A stretch of 64,000 nucleotides of DNA. Origin: CAVSRC01 sp963750065 (GTDB lineage Bacteria; Pseudomonadota; Alphaproteobacteria; Rhizobiales; Kaistiaceae). Of this stretch, positions 1 to 8,781 are shown one piece after another. The DNA is taken from contig CAVVPK010000012.1 of NCBI GenBank assembly GCA_963750065.1, positions 248,001-312,000 of the forward strand. Direction: 5' to 3'. The notes under the pieces are model-generated. The model had not been told where the DNA came from. It worked only from the letters and a program-made list of their open reading frames with translations, and did not search any database. The number at the start of each line of letters is the position of its first letter. The stretch's first letter is position 1. A program made the position numbers and the translations under genes.

Positions 1-545
1 ACGGTTCAGGCGTGCGCCTCGGCTATATCGAGCCGCTCGACAACTTCGGCCACATGCCGGTCTTCGGCGTGCCGATCTGCTTCGCCGTGTTCATCGCGAT
101 CGCGTTGGCGATTGGCGGGGTCCTTCGTTTCACCCCCTTCGGCATGCGCCTCTACATGTTGGGCAGCAATGCCAGGGCGGCACGCTTCGCTGGCTTCAAT
201 CAGAAGCGGCTGTTGATGGTGGCCTACACATTATCGAGCGTTCTGGCATCGATTGCCGGCTTCATCATCGCTGCCCGCATCTCCAGCGTGAAGTGGGACT
301 ACGGCTCGTCCTACGTGCTCATCGCCATCCTCATCGTCGTCATGGCCGGTGTGCGGCCAAGCGGCGGATACGGAAAGATAACCTGCGTGGTGTTGTCGGC
401 AGCTGCCCTGCAGATGCTGTCGAGCATGTTCAACTTCCTCAACATCTCGAATTTCTTCCGAGATTTTGCCTGGGGGTTGTTGCTGCTGATGTTCCTCGCG
501 GTTTCGAGAATTGACCTTCGAGCCTGGCTTTCACCGCAGCACTGA
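1..545 (+). CDS. Sugar ABC transporter permease, 5' end cut by window
   Basis: This is the C-terminal part (about 180 residues) of a ribose-type inner-membrane permease. The frame is open to base 1 with no obvious start, so the N-terminal half lies outside the window. Several hydrophobic segments are visible, together with the family-typical stretch GMRLYMLGSNARAARFAG followed by a helix, and a conserved glycine-rich region (GVRPSGGYGKI) near residue 120. In a full transporter two such permeases or a homodimer form the channel. A binding protein, ATPase and second permease follow on the same strand. The cargo is probably a sugar or polyol; which one cannot be read from the sequence. Confidence 0.85.
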   Translation, partial: GSGVRLGYIEPLDNFGHMPVFGVPICFAVFIAIALAIGGVLRFTPFGMRLYMLGSNARAARFAGFNQKRLLMVAYTLSSVLASIAGFIIAARISSVKWDYGSSYVLIAILIVVMAGVRPSGGYGKITCVVLSAAALQMLSSMFNFLNISNFFRDFAWGLLLLMFLAVSRIDLRAWLSPQH

Positions 546-630
546 TCCGGTTGTCAGCCAGGCTCAGCGCGATCGCCCTCTCGTGCGCATTAAGACAAAG
601 AGGGTTCTTAGGAGAGGAAGGAGAACTGAC

Positions 631-1635
631 GTGGCCTTATGGAACAAAGTCGCTCTTGGTGCCCTAATGCTTGGCACCTTCATCGGCACTAGCAGCATTG
701 CCACCGCCGGCGATCAAACGATCGTCACGGTCGTCAAGCTCGCCGGTGAGACCTGGTTCACCCGCATGGACCAAGGTGTCAAGGAATACGGGGAAAAGAC
801 GGCCGGCGTGGCGACCAGCGAAATCGGCCCGGGCAAAGCCGACGCCGCTCAGCAGGAACGCCTCATCGAAGACCTCATCGCCAAGAAGGTCGATGCCATC
901 GCCGTGGTCCCGTTCGATCCGCCGATGCTTGAGGGCGTTCTCAAGCGCGCCATGGATCGTGGCATCAAGGTGATGACGCACGAAGCGGACAACCTCAAGA
1001 ACACCCAAGTGGACATGGAGGCGTTCGATAACGCCGCCTTCGGTGCCCACTTCAACGACCAGCTCGCCAAATGCATGGGCGAGAAGGGCACCTGGACCAG
1101 CTTCGTCGGTTCGCTCGGCAGCCTGACCCACGTCCAGTGGGCCGATGCCTCGGCGGCGAATGCCGCGGAGAAGTACCCGGACATGAAGCTCGTTTCGGCC
1201 AAGAACGAGTCCTTCAACGACGCCAACACGGCCTACAACAAGACCAAGGAACTGCTGAAGAAGTATCCTGACATCAAGGGTATCGAAGGCGGCTCGGCGG
1301 TCGACGTGATCGGCATCGGTCGCGCTCTCGAGGAAGCCGGACTGGTCGGCAAGATCTGCGTCTACGGCATCGGCATGCCCAACGACACCAGCCGCTACCT
1401 GAAGAGCGGCGCGGTCACCGGCATCAGCCTGTGGGATCCCAAGGACGCCGGCTTTGTCATGAACAAGATCGCCGACATGCTCGTCAAAGGCGAGGAGTTC
1501 AAGGACGGCATGGACCTCGGCGTGCCGGGCTACACCAACATGCATCTGACGCAGGGCAAGGGTAAGGGCATTATCCTGACCGGTCAGGCCTGGATCGATG
1601 TCAACAAGGACAACCTCGATAAGTACAACTTCTGA
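631..1635 (+). CDS. Periplasmic sugar-binding protein of ABC transporter
   Basis: This is a 334-residue ribose-type solute-binding protein (periplasmic-binding-protein superfamily). I chose the GTG at 631 because a strong purine-rich ribosome site (GGAGAGGAAGGAG, 611-623) precedes it and it gives a clean signal peptide (MALWNKVALGALMLGTFIG, cleavage near ATAG-DQT). A longer frame opens at 511 but would put about 40 non-signal residues in front. The mature part has the two-lobed family pattern: VKLAGETWFTRM near the start, then IAVVPFDPPML and a repeated alpha/beta organisation. It captures the sugar in the periplasm for the permeases encoded on either side. A hairpin follows the stop, as is common after highly expressed binding-protein genes. 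Confidence 0.9.
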   Translation: MALWNKVALGALMLGTFIGTSSIATAGDQTIVTVVKLAGETWFTRMDQGVKEYGEKTAGVATSEIGPGKADAAQQERLIEDLIAKKVDAIAVVPFDPPMLEGVLKRAMDRGIKVMTHEADNLKNTQVDMEAFDNAAFGAHFNDQLAKCMGEKGTWTSFVGSLGSLTHVQWADASAANAAEKYPDMKLVSAKNESFNDANTAYNKTKELLKKYPDIKGIEGGSAVDVIGIGRALEEAGLVGKICVYGIGMPNDTSRYLKSGAVTGISLWDPKDAGFVMNKIADMLVKGEEFKDGMDLGVPGYTNMHLTQGKGKGIILTGQAWIDVNKDNLDKYNF

Positions 1636-1656
1636 GTCACGCTTTCGACCCGAAGG

Positions 1657-1687
1657 CGACCGCCGCGCATCGACGCGGCGGTCGTTT
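1657..1687 (+). terminator. Hairpin after binding-protein gene
   Basis: An 11-bp perfect stem (1657-1667 with 1674-1684, loop CATCGA) is followed by TTT. It sits 21 bases after the binding-protein stop and about 180 bases before the ATPase start. Such a partial terminator or mRNA-stabilising hairpin often keeps the binding protein more abundant than the membrane components. Confidence 0.6.
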
Positions 1688-1865
1688 CCCGGACCGGAAC
1701 AGCCGCCGGCCTGTCTGTTCGGTCGGCGTCGCTCAGCAAGGCGTCTTGTCAAATCTCGCGGAGCCTTGGCTCCGCACGCAAATCGCCTGGTTCATCGTCG
1801 GCTGACGGTTGGCGACGAACTGCCAAATTGAACCTCTCGGAGCCGGATTTCCCGGGCATTTGGAA

Positions 1866-3455
1866 ATGGATAGCAGCAGCGGATCGCCCCAACCCGTTCC
1901 AACGGCTGTCCTGCCGGCTGCGGGCGTTACCCCGTTTCTGGAGCTTCGCAACATCCACAAGCGCTTCGCAGGCGTCCATGCCCTGCGCGGCGTCAGCACC
2001 ACGATCGAAGCCGGCCAGATCTACCATCTGATGGGTGAGAACGGCAGCGGCAAGAGCACGCTGATCAAGGTCATTTCCGGAGCGCAGCCCGCCGATGAGG
2101 GCAGCATCGTCATCGCAGGCAAGGAGGTCGTCTCGCTGACGCCACTTGGCGCGCTGTCGGCCGGTATCGAGACGGTCTACCAGGATCTGTCGTTGCTGCC
2201 CAACCTTACCGTCGCGGAGAACATCTCGCTCTCGCAGCAGTTGGTGGAGTCGAACGGCCGACTCTCCTGGCGCGTCGACAGAAGCCGGCTGATCTCAACC
2301 GCGGTAAAGGCGCTCGAGGCGGTTCATCTGCCGACCGAGCCGCGCTTCTGGTCGCTTCCGATCGAAGAACTTCCCATCGCGACACGCCAACTCGTCGCCA
2401 TCGCCCGTGCTATCGCCGCAGAGGCCCGCCTGGTCATTATGGACGAGCCGACCTCGGCGCTGACCAAGCGCGAGGTGGACAACCTCATCGGCGTCGTCAA
2501 TCGCCTGCGCGAAAATGGCGTCGCCGTGTTGTTCGTCACCCACAAGCTCGACGAATCCAAGTCGATTGGCGGCCGCTTCATCGTCATGCGCGACGGCGAG
2601 AAGGTGAAGGAAGGCGACATCAAGGATACCGCCAAGAGCGAACTCAGCTTCTGGATGACCGGCAAGACGCTCGACTCCTCGCGCTATCGCCGCGCCGAGA
2701 AGGGCAAGGCCGGCCTGCTCGAGGTCGACAAGCTCAAGCGGACGCGGGCCTTTTCCGATGTCTCCTTCTCGCTTGCCCATGGCGAGATTCTCGGGATCAC
2801 CGGCCTGCTCGATTCCGGTCGCAACGAACTCGCCCGCGCGCTTGCCGGCGTGACGCCGGCCGAGGGCGGCGAGATCCGCGTCGACGGCAAACCCGTCCGT
2901 CTGAAGCGTCCGATCGACGCCATCAACGCCGGCATCGGCTACGTCCCGGAGGATCGCCTGTCGGAAGGCCTTTTCCTCGAGAAGCCGATCAATTCCAACA
3001 TCGTCGTCGAGATTCTCGACCGTATCAGAAATCGTTTTGGTGTCATCGACGCCAAGGTCAGCCAGGCCAAGGCGAAGGAGATCGCCGAGTCTCTACAGAT
3101 CGTCGCTGCCAATCTCGAAAATCCAGTCCAGTCGCTGTCCGGCGGCAATCAGCAGCGTGTGCTCATCGGTCGGGGCCTGATGATCAAGCCGAAGCTCTTC
3201 GTGCTGCACGGGCCCACGGTCGGCGTCGATGTCGGCTCGAAGGACACCATCTTCCGCATCATCCAGGATCTCGCCGGCGACGGCATGGGTGTCGTTATCG
3301 TCAGCGACGATCTTCCAGAACTTCTGCAGAACTGCGATCGCATCATGGTGATGCGCAAGGGGACGATTGCCGAGGTGTTCGATGCAGAGCATGTCGACGA
3401 AGACATGCTTTATCGCGCGCTTGTCAGCGAGCAATCATCAAGGACACAGCCATGA
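1866..3455 (+). CDS. Sugar ABC transporter ATPase with two nucleotide-binding domains
   Basis: This 529-residue fused ATPase is of the RbsA/MglA/XylG type and drives import through the neighbouring permeases. NBD1 has Walker A GENGSGKST and Walker B VIMDEPTSAL, but its signature motif is altered (LPIATRQ). NBD2 has the degenerate P-loop usual for this family (GLLDSGRNELARAL) and a good signature (LSGGNQQRV). Its Walker B reads LFVLHGPTVGVD instead of the usual LLILDEPTRGID, so both the Asp and the catalytic Glu are missing. An upstream GTG at 1809 is possible; I prefer ATG 1866 because homology begins shortly after it. The gene overlaps the next permease by four bases (ATGA). Confidence 0.9.
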   Translation: MDSSSGSPQPVPTAVLPAAGVTPFLELRNIHKRFAGVHALRGVSTTIEAGQIYHLMGENGSGKSTLIKVISGAQPADEGSIVIAGKEVVSLTPLGALSAGIETVYQDLSLLPNLTVAENISLSQQLVESNGRLSWRVDRSRLISTAVKALEAVHLPTEPRFWSLPIEELPIATRQLVAIARAIAAEARLVIMDEPTSALTKREVDNLIGVVNRLRENGVAVLFVTHKLDESKSIGGRFIVMRDGEKVKEGDIKDTAKSELSFWMTGKTLDSSRYRRAEKGKAGLLEVDKLKRTRAFSDVSFSLAHGEILGITGLLDSGRNELARALAGVTPAEGGEIRVDGKPVRLKRPIDAINAGIGYVPEDRLSEGLFLEKPINSNIVVEILDRIRNRFGVIDAKVSQAKAKEIAESLQIVAANLENPVQSLSGGNQQRVLIGRGLMIKPKLFVLHGPTVGVDVGSKDTIFRIIQDLAGDGMGVVIVSDDLPELLQNCDRIMVMRKGTIAEVFDAEHVDEDMLYRALVSEQSSRTQP

Positions 3456-4480
3456 GCGATTTCGTCTGGACCAACTCCAACGCCGCGAGTTCGACGTCGC
3501 TGACGCGGATTGTGAACTGGCTCATTCGGCATCCGCCGGTGTTCACGCTGCTGCTGATCGTGCTTGTCAGCGTGATTATCGGGGCGATCTCGCCGGAATT
3601 CTGGCAGATCTCGAACATCTTCGACATGGCGCGCGCCTCGGTGGTCACCGGCATGTTCGGCCTCGGTTTCCTGGTCGTCCTGGCGGCCGGCGGCATCGAC
3701 ATGTCGTTCACGGCGATCGCGGCGCTGATGATGTACTGGATCACCACGGCGGTTGCGACCTATGCGCCCTGGATGCCCATGCCGGTCATCCTGCTTGCGG
3801 CGGCCCTCGGCGGCATGCTGCTCGGCGTCTGCAACGGCCTGCTGGTCCATTATCTCAGGGCACCGGCGCTGATCGTCACCATCGGCACCCAATATGTGAT
3901 CCGCGGCTTCCTGCTGACCTTCATCGGCACCGAGCTGTTCGTGAACATCCCGTTTCCCATCGAGCACTTCGGCAAGTATGAGCTGTGGCGGGCCCAGACC
4001 GACAATGGATCGATTACCATCCTGCCGGCTTATGTGCTGGTGCTGGTGGCGGCCGCTATCGTAACCTGGTGGATCCTCAACCGGACTTTGATGGGCCGCG
4101 CCATCTTCGCCATCGGCGGCAACTCAGCGATTGCCGAGCGCCTGGGCTACGACGCGCGCAAGGTGCAGGTCTTCGTCTTCGCCTATGCCGGCCTCTTGGC
4201 GGGCATCGCCGGCATGCTGCACGTGTCGAGCAATCGGCTTGCCAATCCCTTCGATCTGTCGGGAACCGAGTTGGGAGTGATCGCCGCCGTCGTTCTGGGC
4301 GGTGCGCGCATCACTGGCGGCGGTGGCAGCGTGATCGGCACCATTCTCGGCGTGATTCTGGTGACGCTGGTCAACAACGTCCTGATCCTCGCCGGCATTC
4401 CGAGCACCTGGCAGACCTTCGTCGTCGGCTGCTTCATCGTGCTTGCCGGCGCCGTGTTCGCCACCCGTCAGTCTGCATGA
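3452..4480 (+). CDS. Sugar ABC transporter permease
   Basis: This 342-residue polytopic inner-membrane protein belongs to the ribose-type permease family. About nine or ten hydrophobic segments are visible. Family-typical stretches include GMFGLGFLVVLAAGGIDMSF near residue 70 and GRAIFAIGGNSAIAERLGY near residue 225. The start ATG overlaps the stop of the ATPase gene, which indicates translational coupling. With the permease at 1-545 it probably forms a heterodimeric channel, since the operon holds two different permeases, one binding protein and one fused ATPase. Confidence 0.9.
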   Translation: MSDFVWTNSNAASSTSLTRIVNWLIRHPPVFTLLLIVLVSVIIGAISPEFWQISNIFDMARASVVTGMFGLGFLVVLAAGGIDMSFTAIAALMMYWITTAVATYAPWMPMPVILLAAALGGMLLGVCNGLLVHYLRAPALIVTIGTQYVIRGFLLTFIGTELFVNIPFPIEHFGKYELWRAQTDNGSITILPAYVLVLVAAAIVTWWILNRTLMGRAIFAIGGNSAIAERLGYDARKVQVFVFAYAGLLAGIAGMLHVSSNRLANPFDLSGTELGVIAAVVLGGARITGGGGSVIGTILGVILVTLVNNVLILAGIPSTWQTFVVGCFIVLAGAVFATRQSA

Positions 4481-4610
4481 GGATGCGCGCAACCGAGAGC
4501 GCGAACTGCCAGCAGCAGAAAGAGCGTCCACAGACGATGAAACCGGGAAGAACAAACAACATGCGTCCGGGCGCTCTCTTCGCGCTGCACGCAATTGCTT
4601 TGGAGAAGGA

Positions 4611-5564
4611 ATGATGGCTTTCGATGTCAGCGTCGTCGGGCTCTACATTCTCGACGTTCTGGGCCGACCGGTCGACGGCATCCCGCCTGGCGGAGAACTG
4701 CGCTTCATCGACGAAATCCGCCTGACCGTCGCCGGCACTGCCGGTGGCACTGCGGTCGATTGCGCCAAGCTCGGCCTCAAGACGAAGGCGGTCGGCGCTG
4801 TCGGCGAAGACGAGAAGGCCGACTTTGTCCTGCATACGCTCGAGGTCTTCGGCGTCGACGTCGGTTCGATGCGCCGCCTCGCCGGCGTTCCGACCTCCGC
4901 AACCATTCTCAATGTCCGCCCGAACGGCGACCGACCGGCGCTGCATCGCCGGGGTGCCTCCGACAAGTTCGCTTTGGCGGAGACCGATTACGCCGGCGTT
5001 CTGGATGCTTCGTTCGTCCACGTCGGTGGCATGCCGCTTCTCGCCGCGTTCGACGGCGCGCCGACCTCTGCCTTCCTCAAGGCAGCCAAGGCAGCCGGAC
5101 GCACCACCACATTCGACCTCCTGTCGGCGACGCCGGAGACCACGGACGTGCTGCGTCCATCTCTGCCCTATGTCGACTATTTCGTTCCGAGCATCGAGGA
5201 CGCTTCGGCGATGAGCGGCCGCAGCGATCCGGGGGATGCTGCGAAGTTCTTCCGCGATCTCGGTGCCCGCAACTGCCTGCTCACCCGGGGAGGCGACGGC
5301 TGCATAGTGATGACGGCCGACACGGTGTTTCGGCTGCCGGCTTTCGAGATTGACGTCAAGGACACGACAGGTTGCGGCGATGCCTTCTCCGCCGGCCTCA
5401 TCGCTGGCCTTGCCCACGGCTGGGATATCGAGAAGTCGGCCCGCTTTGCTTCGGCATGTGGTGCCCTCGTGGCGACCGGCCTCGGCTCCGACGCGGGCAT
5501 CGTCAGTTTTGAAGAGACCGAGACATTCATGAACACGGCCCCCACGCGGCCGCTGGCCATCTGA
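4611..5564 (+). CDS. PfkB-family carbohydrate kinase
   Basis: This is a 317-residue kinase of the ribokinase/PfkB superfamily that phosphorylates a sugar or sugar-like alcohol with ATP. The N-terminal substrate-binding glycine motif reads VAGTAGGTAVDCAKLGL (about residue 40). The C-terminal ATP/anion-hole motif reads DTTGCGDAFSAG (about residue 255), with the Asp as catalytic base. Two adjacent start codons, ATG 4611 and ATG 4614, follow a GGAGAAGGA ribosome site. It lies 130 bases after the permease in the same direction, so it probably acts on the imported compound. The substrate cannot be assigned. Confidence 0.88.
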   Translation: MMAFDVSVVGLYILDVLGRPVDGIPPGGELRFIDEIRLTVAGTAGGTAVDCAKLGLKTKAVGAVGEDEKADFVLHTLEVFGVDVGSMRRLAGVPTSATILNVRPNGDRPALHRRGASDKFALAETDYAGVLDASFVHVGGMPLLAAFDGAPTSAFLKAAKAAGRTTTFDLLSATPETTDVLRPSLPYVDYFVPSIEDASAMSGRSDPGDAAKFFRDLGARNCLLTRGGDGCIVMTADTVFRLPAFEIDVKDTTGCGDAFSAGLIAGLAHGWDIEKSARFASACGALVATGLGSDAGIVSFEETETFMNTAPTRPLAI

Positions 5565-5660
5565 CGGCGATCGAAGCGTCCGCTTCGAATGCGGGAGAAG
5601 ACGCGCCGCTCCGCTCTGCCTGCTTGACCAGATTGGGAGCATCACGATCCGTCAGGCCCC

Positions 5661-5980
5661 ATAGAGCAGAGCCCCGGCCACTGTCTCGTCGCTGACGATG
5701 CGGTTGACACAAAAGCAGGCCCATCGGCAGCATGGATACGGTCGCTCCGCTGTCGTCGGCAATGGTCTGGGCCGAGAGGGTCAATACATGGTCGGCGGCT
5801 TCGGAGTAGAGGCCGTCGGGTTGTACGGTGACTTAAGCGCGGACGCCCCCGCATTTGAGGCGGTCTTCATCAGTGCTGCGACGATGGTCGCGACGGCCTC
5901 GTCGACCTGCCGGTCGTCCATGCGGTCGAACACCGCCGACAGGTCGTCGAGCGCGTGTCGGCAAAATATCGCCGTGAGTA
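5661..5980 (-). pseudogene. Remnant of SIS-domain sugar-phosphate isomerase
   Basis: The minus strand holds broken pieces of a SIS-domain protein of the hexuloisomerase-like type often found in sugar operons. After a ribosome-site-like AGGAGGGA (around 5985), one frame reads LDDLSAVFDRMDDRQVDEA, the family N-terminus. It then jumps directly to LMKTASNAGAS, which belongs to the middle of the domain. After a frame change the C-terminal part follows: VQPDGLYSEAADHVLTLSAQ and ADDSGATVSMLPMG. The core with the glycine-rich sugar-phosphate loop is missing, and there is at least one frameshift. I see no open frame joining the pieces, so I call it a pseudogene. Confidence 0.65.
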
Positions 5981-6615
5981 TTCCCTCCTGTACCGGCCGG
6001 CGGCTGCGCCTTCGGTCCGGTTGCCTGTTTGCTGCGTCGCGACGCGATTGCCAGCGGAACAGTCGTGAATGTCAAATTACATCTGTAACTCCAGCGCCGG
6101 CGTATCAACCGAAGTGCGCCTCTCGGTGGCCCTGAACGCGTCTGTCAGCGCTGCATAGCCCGGTTCGCTTGCTGCCTTCAGATGAAGAGGGACGCAGTTC
6201 TGCGCCTTCACCGCGGCGGTCGAAGCGATGACACCAACGTCAGAGCCTTGACACAAACATCACAGAATGAGCGCATAATGGTACGCAAGTGTAATAATGC
6301 TAACGCATATGCATCAATTTTCACGGCAATCCGGGGCCAAACCGCGGCCCGATTGCCGGCGCGTGCGCTCGGCAGCGCATCGAGAGCACCACCGGGATTG
6401 CAGCCTCCAGGGCGCGCGACAATTCAGGCTGTCGAAAAAATAGATTATTTCAATGAGTTAGGATGATGCTTGCCGATATGGTTGCATGGGGATGCGCCTT
6501 GCATTCGTGCTAGAGGGGGCGCGGAAAACGAAAATGTTACATTCGTAGCTTTGTGTTATGTTCGGCGCCGAAGGCGTGTTGAGCATGCGCCTGAGACGAC
6601 TTGAAAGGGCTAGGT
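5981..6615. promoter_or_regulatory. Intergenic region between isomerase remnant and deoR-type gene
   Basis: No convincing gene lies here. The stretch from about 6220 to 6570 is noticeably richer in A and T than its surroundings. It contains a TTGACA (near 6248) followed 20 bases later by CATAAT, a promoter-like pair with a long spacer. Just before the DeoR gene two copies of TGTTAyrTTCG occur (6535-6545 and 6554-6564), 19 bases apart. This is a plausible divergent control region for the lost isomerase and the regulator. Confidence 0.4.
6535..6564 (+). promoter_or_regulatory. Direct repeat, possible DeoR-family operator
   Basis: TGTTACATTCG (6535-6545) and TGTTATGTTCG (6554-6564) match at nine of eleven positions and are spaced 19 bases apart, close to two helical turns. 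They lie about 50 bases upstream of the GTG of the DeoR-type gene. DeoR-family repressors commonly bind repeated sites at their own promoters, so autoregulation is a reasonable inference. Confidence 0.35.
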
Positions 6616-7500
6616 GTGGATAGAGACGCCCAGGAGCGCGACATCAAGGTGTCGAGCGGGCGGTCGCGGGACCGCCGGCGTGCGCTGGTCGATTACCTGC
6701 TTCCGGTCGGTTCGGCGCAGATTGACGAACTGGCGACGCACTTCGGCGTGAGCCGGATGACGGTGCATCGCGATCTCAGGATTCTCGAAGATCAGGGCAT
6801 CGTGCGGCGAGTTCATGGCGGCGTCACGGTGCGCTCGTCCAATCTCGTCGAAAGCAATTTCCTTTATCGCTCGCGCCTTGCCGATGCCGAGAAGGATGCC
6901 ATCGCGCGCGCTGCGGTGGAGACCATAGAACCCGGACAGGCGGTCATCCTGGACGATTCGACGACGGCGGCCCATCTGGCGTCGCTGCTGGTCGGTCGCC
7001 AGCCGCTGACGGTCATCACCAATAACCTGACCGCGATTTCGGCATTGAAGGATGCCCGCGGCATCGAGACCATCAGCCTCGGCGGCCACTACAATCCGCG
7101 TTTCAACGCCTTCTTCGGCTATGTCTGCGAGCAGGCTATCGCCTCGCTGCGCGCCAACGTGTTGTTCATGTCGACGTCAACCATCTTCGGCGTCGCCGCC
7201 TATCACCAACAGGAAGAGGTGGTGAAGACCAAACGCGCGCTGATGAACATCGTCGACCGCCGCATTCTGCTGGCCGACAGCTCCAAGTTCGGCATCACCG
7301 CGCTGGTCAAGCTCGCCAACCTCACCGAATTCGATCTCGTGATCACCGATTCCGGCCTCGCGGCCTCCGATGCCGAGACGCTGCGCCAGAATGGGATCAA
7401 TCTGCAGATCGTGCCGGCGCGGGCAGGGGAGGCGGGGGCCTCCGACAATCGACCGCTGCGGCCCGACGACGGGACGAAGACGCCCGATCAGCCTGATTGA
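6616..7500 (+). CDS. DeoR-family transcriptional regulator
   Basis: This 294-residue regulator has an N-terminal helix-turn-helix (QIDELATHFGVSRMTVHRDL, about residues 35-55, followed by the family motif RVHGG). A DeoR C-terminal sensor domain follows, related to sugar-phosphate isomerases, with the phosphate-loop-like DDSTTAAHLASLL near residue 115. GTG 6616 is preferred because AAAGGG lies seven bases upstream; a TTG at 6601 is an alternative. It sits nine bases ahead of the triose-phosphate-isomerase-like gene. This pairing matches the eryR-eryH arrangement of rhizobia and Brucella, so it may respond to a phosphorylated polyol intermediate; that is inference. Confidence 0.9.
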   Translation: MDRDAQERDIKVSSGRSRDRRRALVDYLLPVGSAQIDELATHFGVSRMTVHRDLRILEDQGIVRRVHGGVTVRSSNLVESNFLYRSRLADAEKDAIARAAVETIEPGQAVILDDSTTAAHLASLLVGRQPLTVITNNLTAISALKDARGIETISLGGHYNPRFNAFFGYVCEQAIASLRANVLFMSTSTIFGVAAYHQQEEVVKTKRALMNIVDRRILLADSSKFGITALVKLANLTEFDLVITDSGLAASDAETLRQNGINLQIVPARAGEAGASDNRPLRPDDGTKTPDQPD

Positions 7501-7509
7501 AACGAGGAC

Positions 7510-8289
7510 ATGATGAAGGATTTCTGGATCGGCACCGGCTGGAAGATGAACAAGACGGCCGCTGAAGCGCGCAGCTACATTGCCACCCTGTTACCACTGC
7601 TGCCGGACTTGCCTGCCGACGTATCGGTTTTCGTGGTGCCGCCGTTTACCGCACTGGCGGCCGCACGCGAAGCCGCCGGCTCCGGTCCGCTGCTGGTTGG
7701 CGCGCAGAACATGCATTGGGCGGAACAGGGCTCTTTCACCGGCGAGATCTCGGTGACCATGCTGAAGGAATCCGCCGTTGATCTGGTGGAGCTCGGCCAC
7801 AGCGAGCGCCGCCAGATGTTCGCGGAGACCGACGAGGCCATCAACCGCAAGGTCAAGCTCGCTCTGTCCCATGGACTGACGCCGCTCGTCTGTGTTGGCG
7901 ACAGTGCCGCCGAGCGCGATGCCAGCGCATCCGCCGAGGCCATCATCCGTCAGGTGAAGCTGGCTTTCGCCGGTCTGTCGCCCGCTGATATCGGGCGTTG
8001 CCTGGTTGCCTACGAACCGATTTGGGCAATTGGCGAGGCCGGCGTGCCGGCAACGCCGGAACACGTGCGGGTCGCGCAAGGCCGGCTCCAGGACGCGCTT
8101 GCCGAACTCACCCATGCCAAGGTCCCGGTGCTCTACGGCGGCAGCGTCAACCTCGACAATGCGGCGGCGCTGGCCGCCGAGCCGGCTGTCGATGGCCTGT
8201 TCATTGGCCGTGCGGCCTGGAAGGCAGAGGGCTTTGCCGCCCTCATCAAGGCGGCGTTGTCCGCCCGGGCGATACGCTCCGCCGCCTGA
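7510..8289 (+). CDS. Triose-phosphate isomerase paralogue (TpiA2/EryH type)
   Basis: This 259-residue (beta/alpha)8 isomerase has all catalytic elements of the TPI family: Lys in GTGWKMNKT, His in ELGHSERR, Glu in AYEPIWAIG, and the phosphate-binding YGGSVN. The start FWIGTGWKMNKT and the GAQNMHWAEQG stretch resemble the second, non-glycolytic TPI copy of rhizobia and Brucella. There EryH isomerises erythrulose-1-phosphate. Being in an operon with a DeoR regulator, not with glycolysis genes, supports a catabolic role. The partner rpiB/eryI that normally follows is absent; an IS element begins about 70 bases downstream. Ordinary TPI activity cannot be excluded. Confidence 0.88.
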   Translation: MMKDFWIGTGWKMNKTAAEARSYIATLLPLLPDLPADVSVFVVPPFTALAAAREAAGSGPLLVGAQNMHWAEQGSFTGEISVTMLKESAVDLVELGHSERRQMFAETDEAINRKVKLALSHGLTPLVCVGDSAAERDASASAEAIIRQVKLAFAGLSPADIGRCLVAYEPIWAIGEAGVPATPEHVRVAQGRLQDALAELTHAKVPVLYGGSVNLDNAAALAAEPAVDGLFIGRAAWKAEGFAALIKAALSARAIRSAA

Positions 8290-8319
8290 AGCGGTTTTGA
8301 AAAGAAGCCATCGGCAAGT

Positions 8320-8342
8320 CCCGGGCACCGCGAGCGCCCGGG
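8320..8342 (+). terminator. GC hairpin after tpiA2-like gene
   Basis: A perfect 7-bp stem CCCGGGC/GCCCGGG with a nine-base loop lies 30 bases after the stop codon. There is no T-run behind it, so it would be a weak or factor-assisted terminator. Confidence 0.4.
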
Positions 8343-8436
8343 ATTCGTCCGTCCGTGAGCGCCTCCCCGAAATTCGGACAGTGACGGAAGCTACGATGTG
8401 ACGTCTGCTTGTCTCCAAGGACAGGGAGATCACGAC

Positions 8437-8773
8437 ATGCCGAAACGCAGGAACCATGAGGCGGGCTTCAAGGCTCGCGTGGCGCTGGAAGCCGTGAAGG
8501 GCGAGCGCACAGTATCGGAACTGGCGGCCGACAAGCGTGCATCCGACGATGATCCATCAATGGAGTTTGGAGGATAAGAAAACGAACCAGTGAATCGTTT
8601 TCCCGACAAACGCGCTGCTCGAAGGGGCGGCAGACATCTTCGAGCGCGGCGGGAAGAAGAAGGCGGCCGAGGTCGACGAGGAGACAGTTTGGGAACTGCA
8701 CGCCAAGCTCGGGGAGCTGGCAGTCGTCAACGATCTTTTGTCACGAAAGCTCAAGCCTTGGACCGGCAAGTGA
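8437..8773 (+). pseudogene. IS3-family orfA, frameshifted and interrupted
   Basis: The frame starts MPKRRNHEAGFKARVALEAV, typical of the IS3 orfA DNA-binding protein. It shifts after SELAAD and stops at GGA-TAA near 8578. The expected continuation is still visible in other frames: HPTMIHQW before the break, then ALLEGAADIFERGGKKKAAE to the final LKPWTGK stop at 8771-8773. A block of roughly 40 extra bases with stop codons separates the halves. Confidence 0.75.
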
Positions 8774-8781
8774 GGCGGCAG

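Noticed and set aside
664..1752. Long minus-strand frame of 362 codons opposite the sugar-binding protein gene
   Set aside because: It is the codon-bias shadow of a clear binding-protein gene and has no family motif.
5698..6135. 145-codon plus-strand frame
   Set aside because: It lies over the SIS-domain remnant, has no ribosome site and no recognisable domain.
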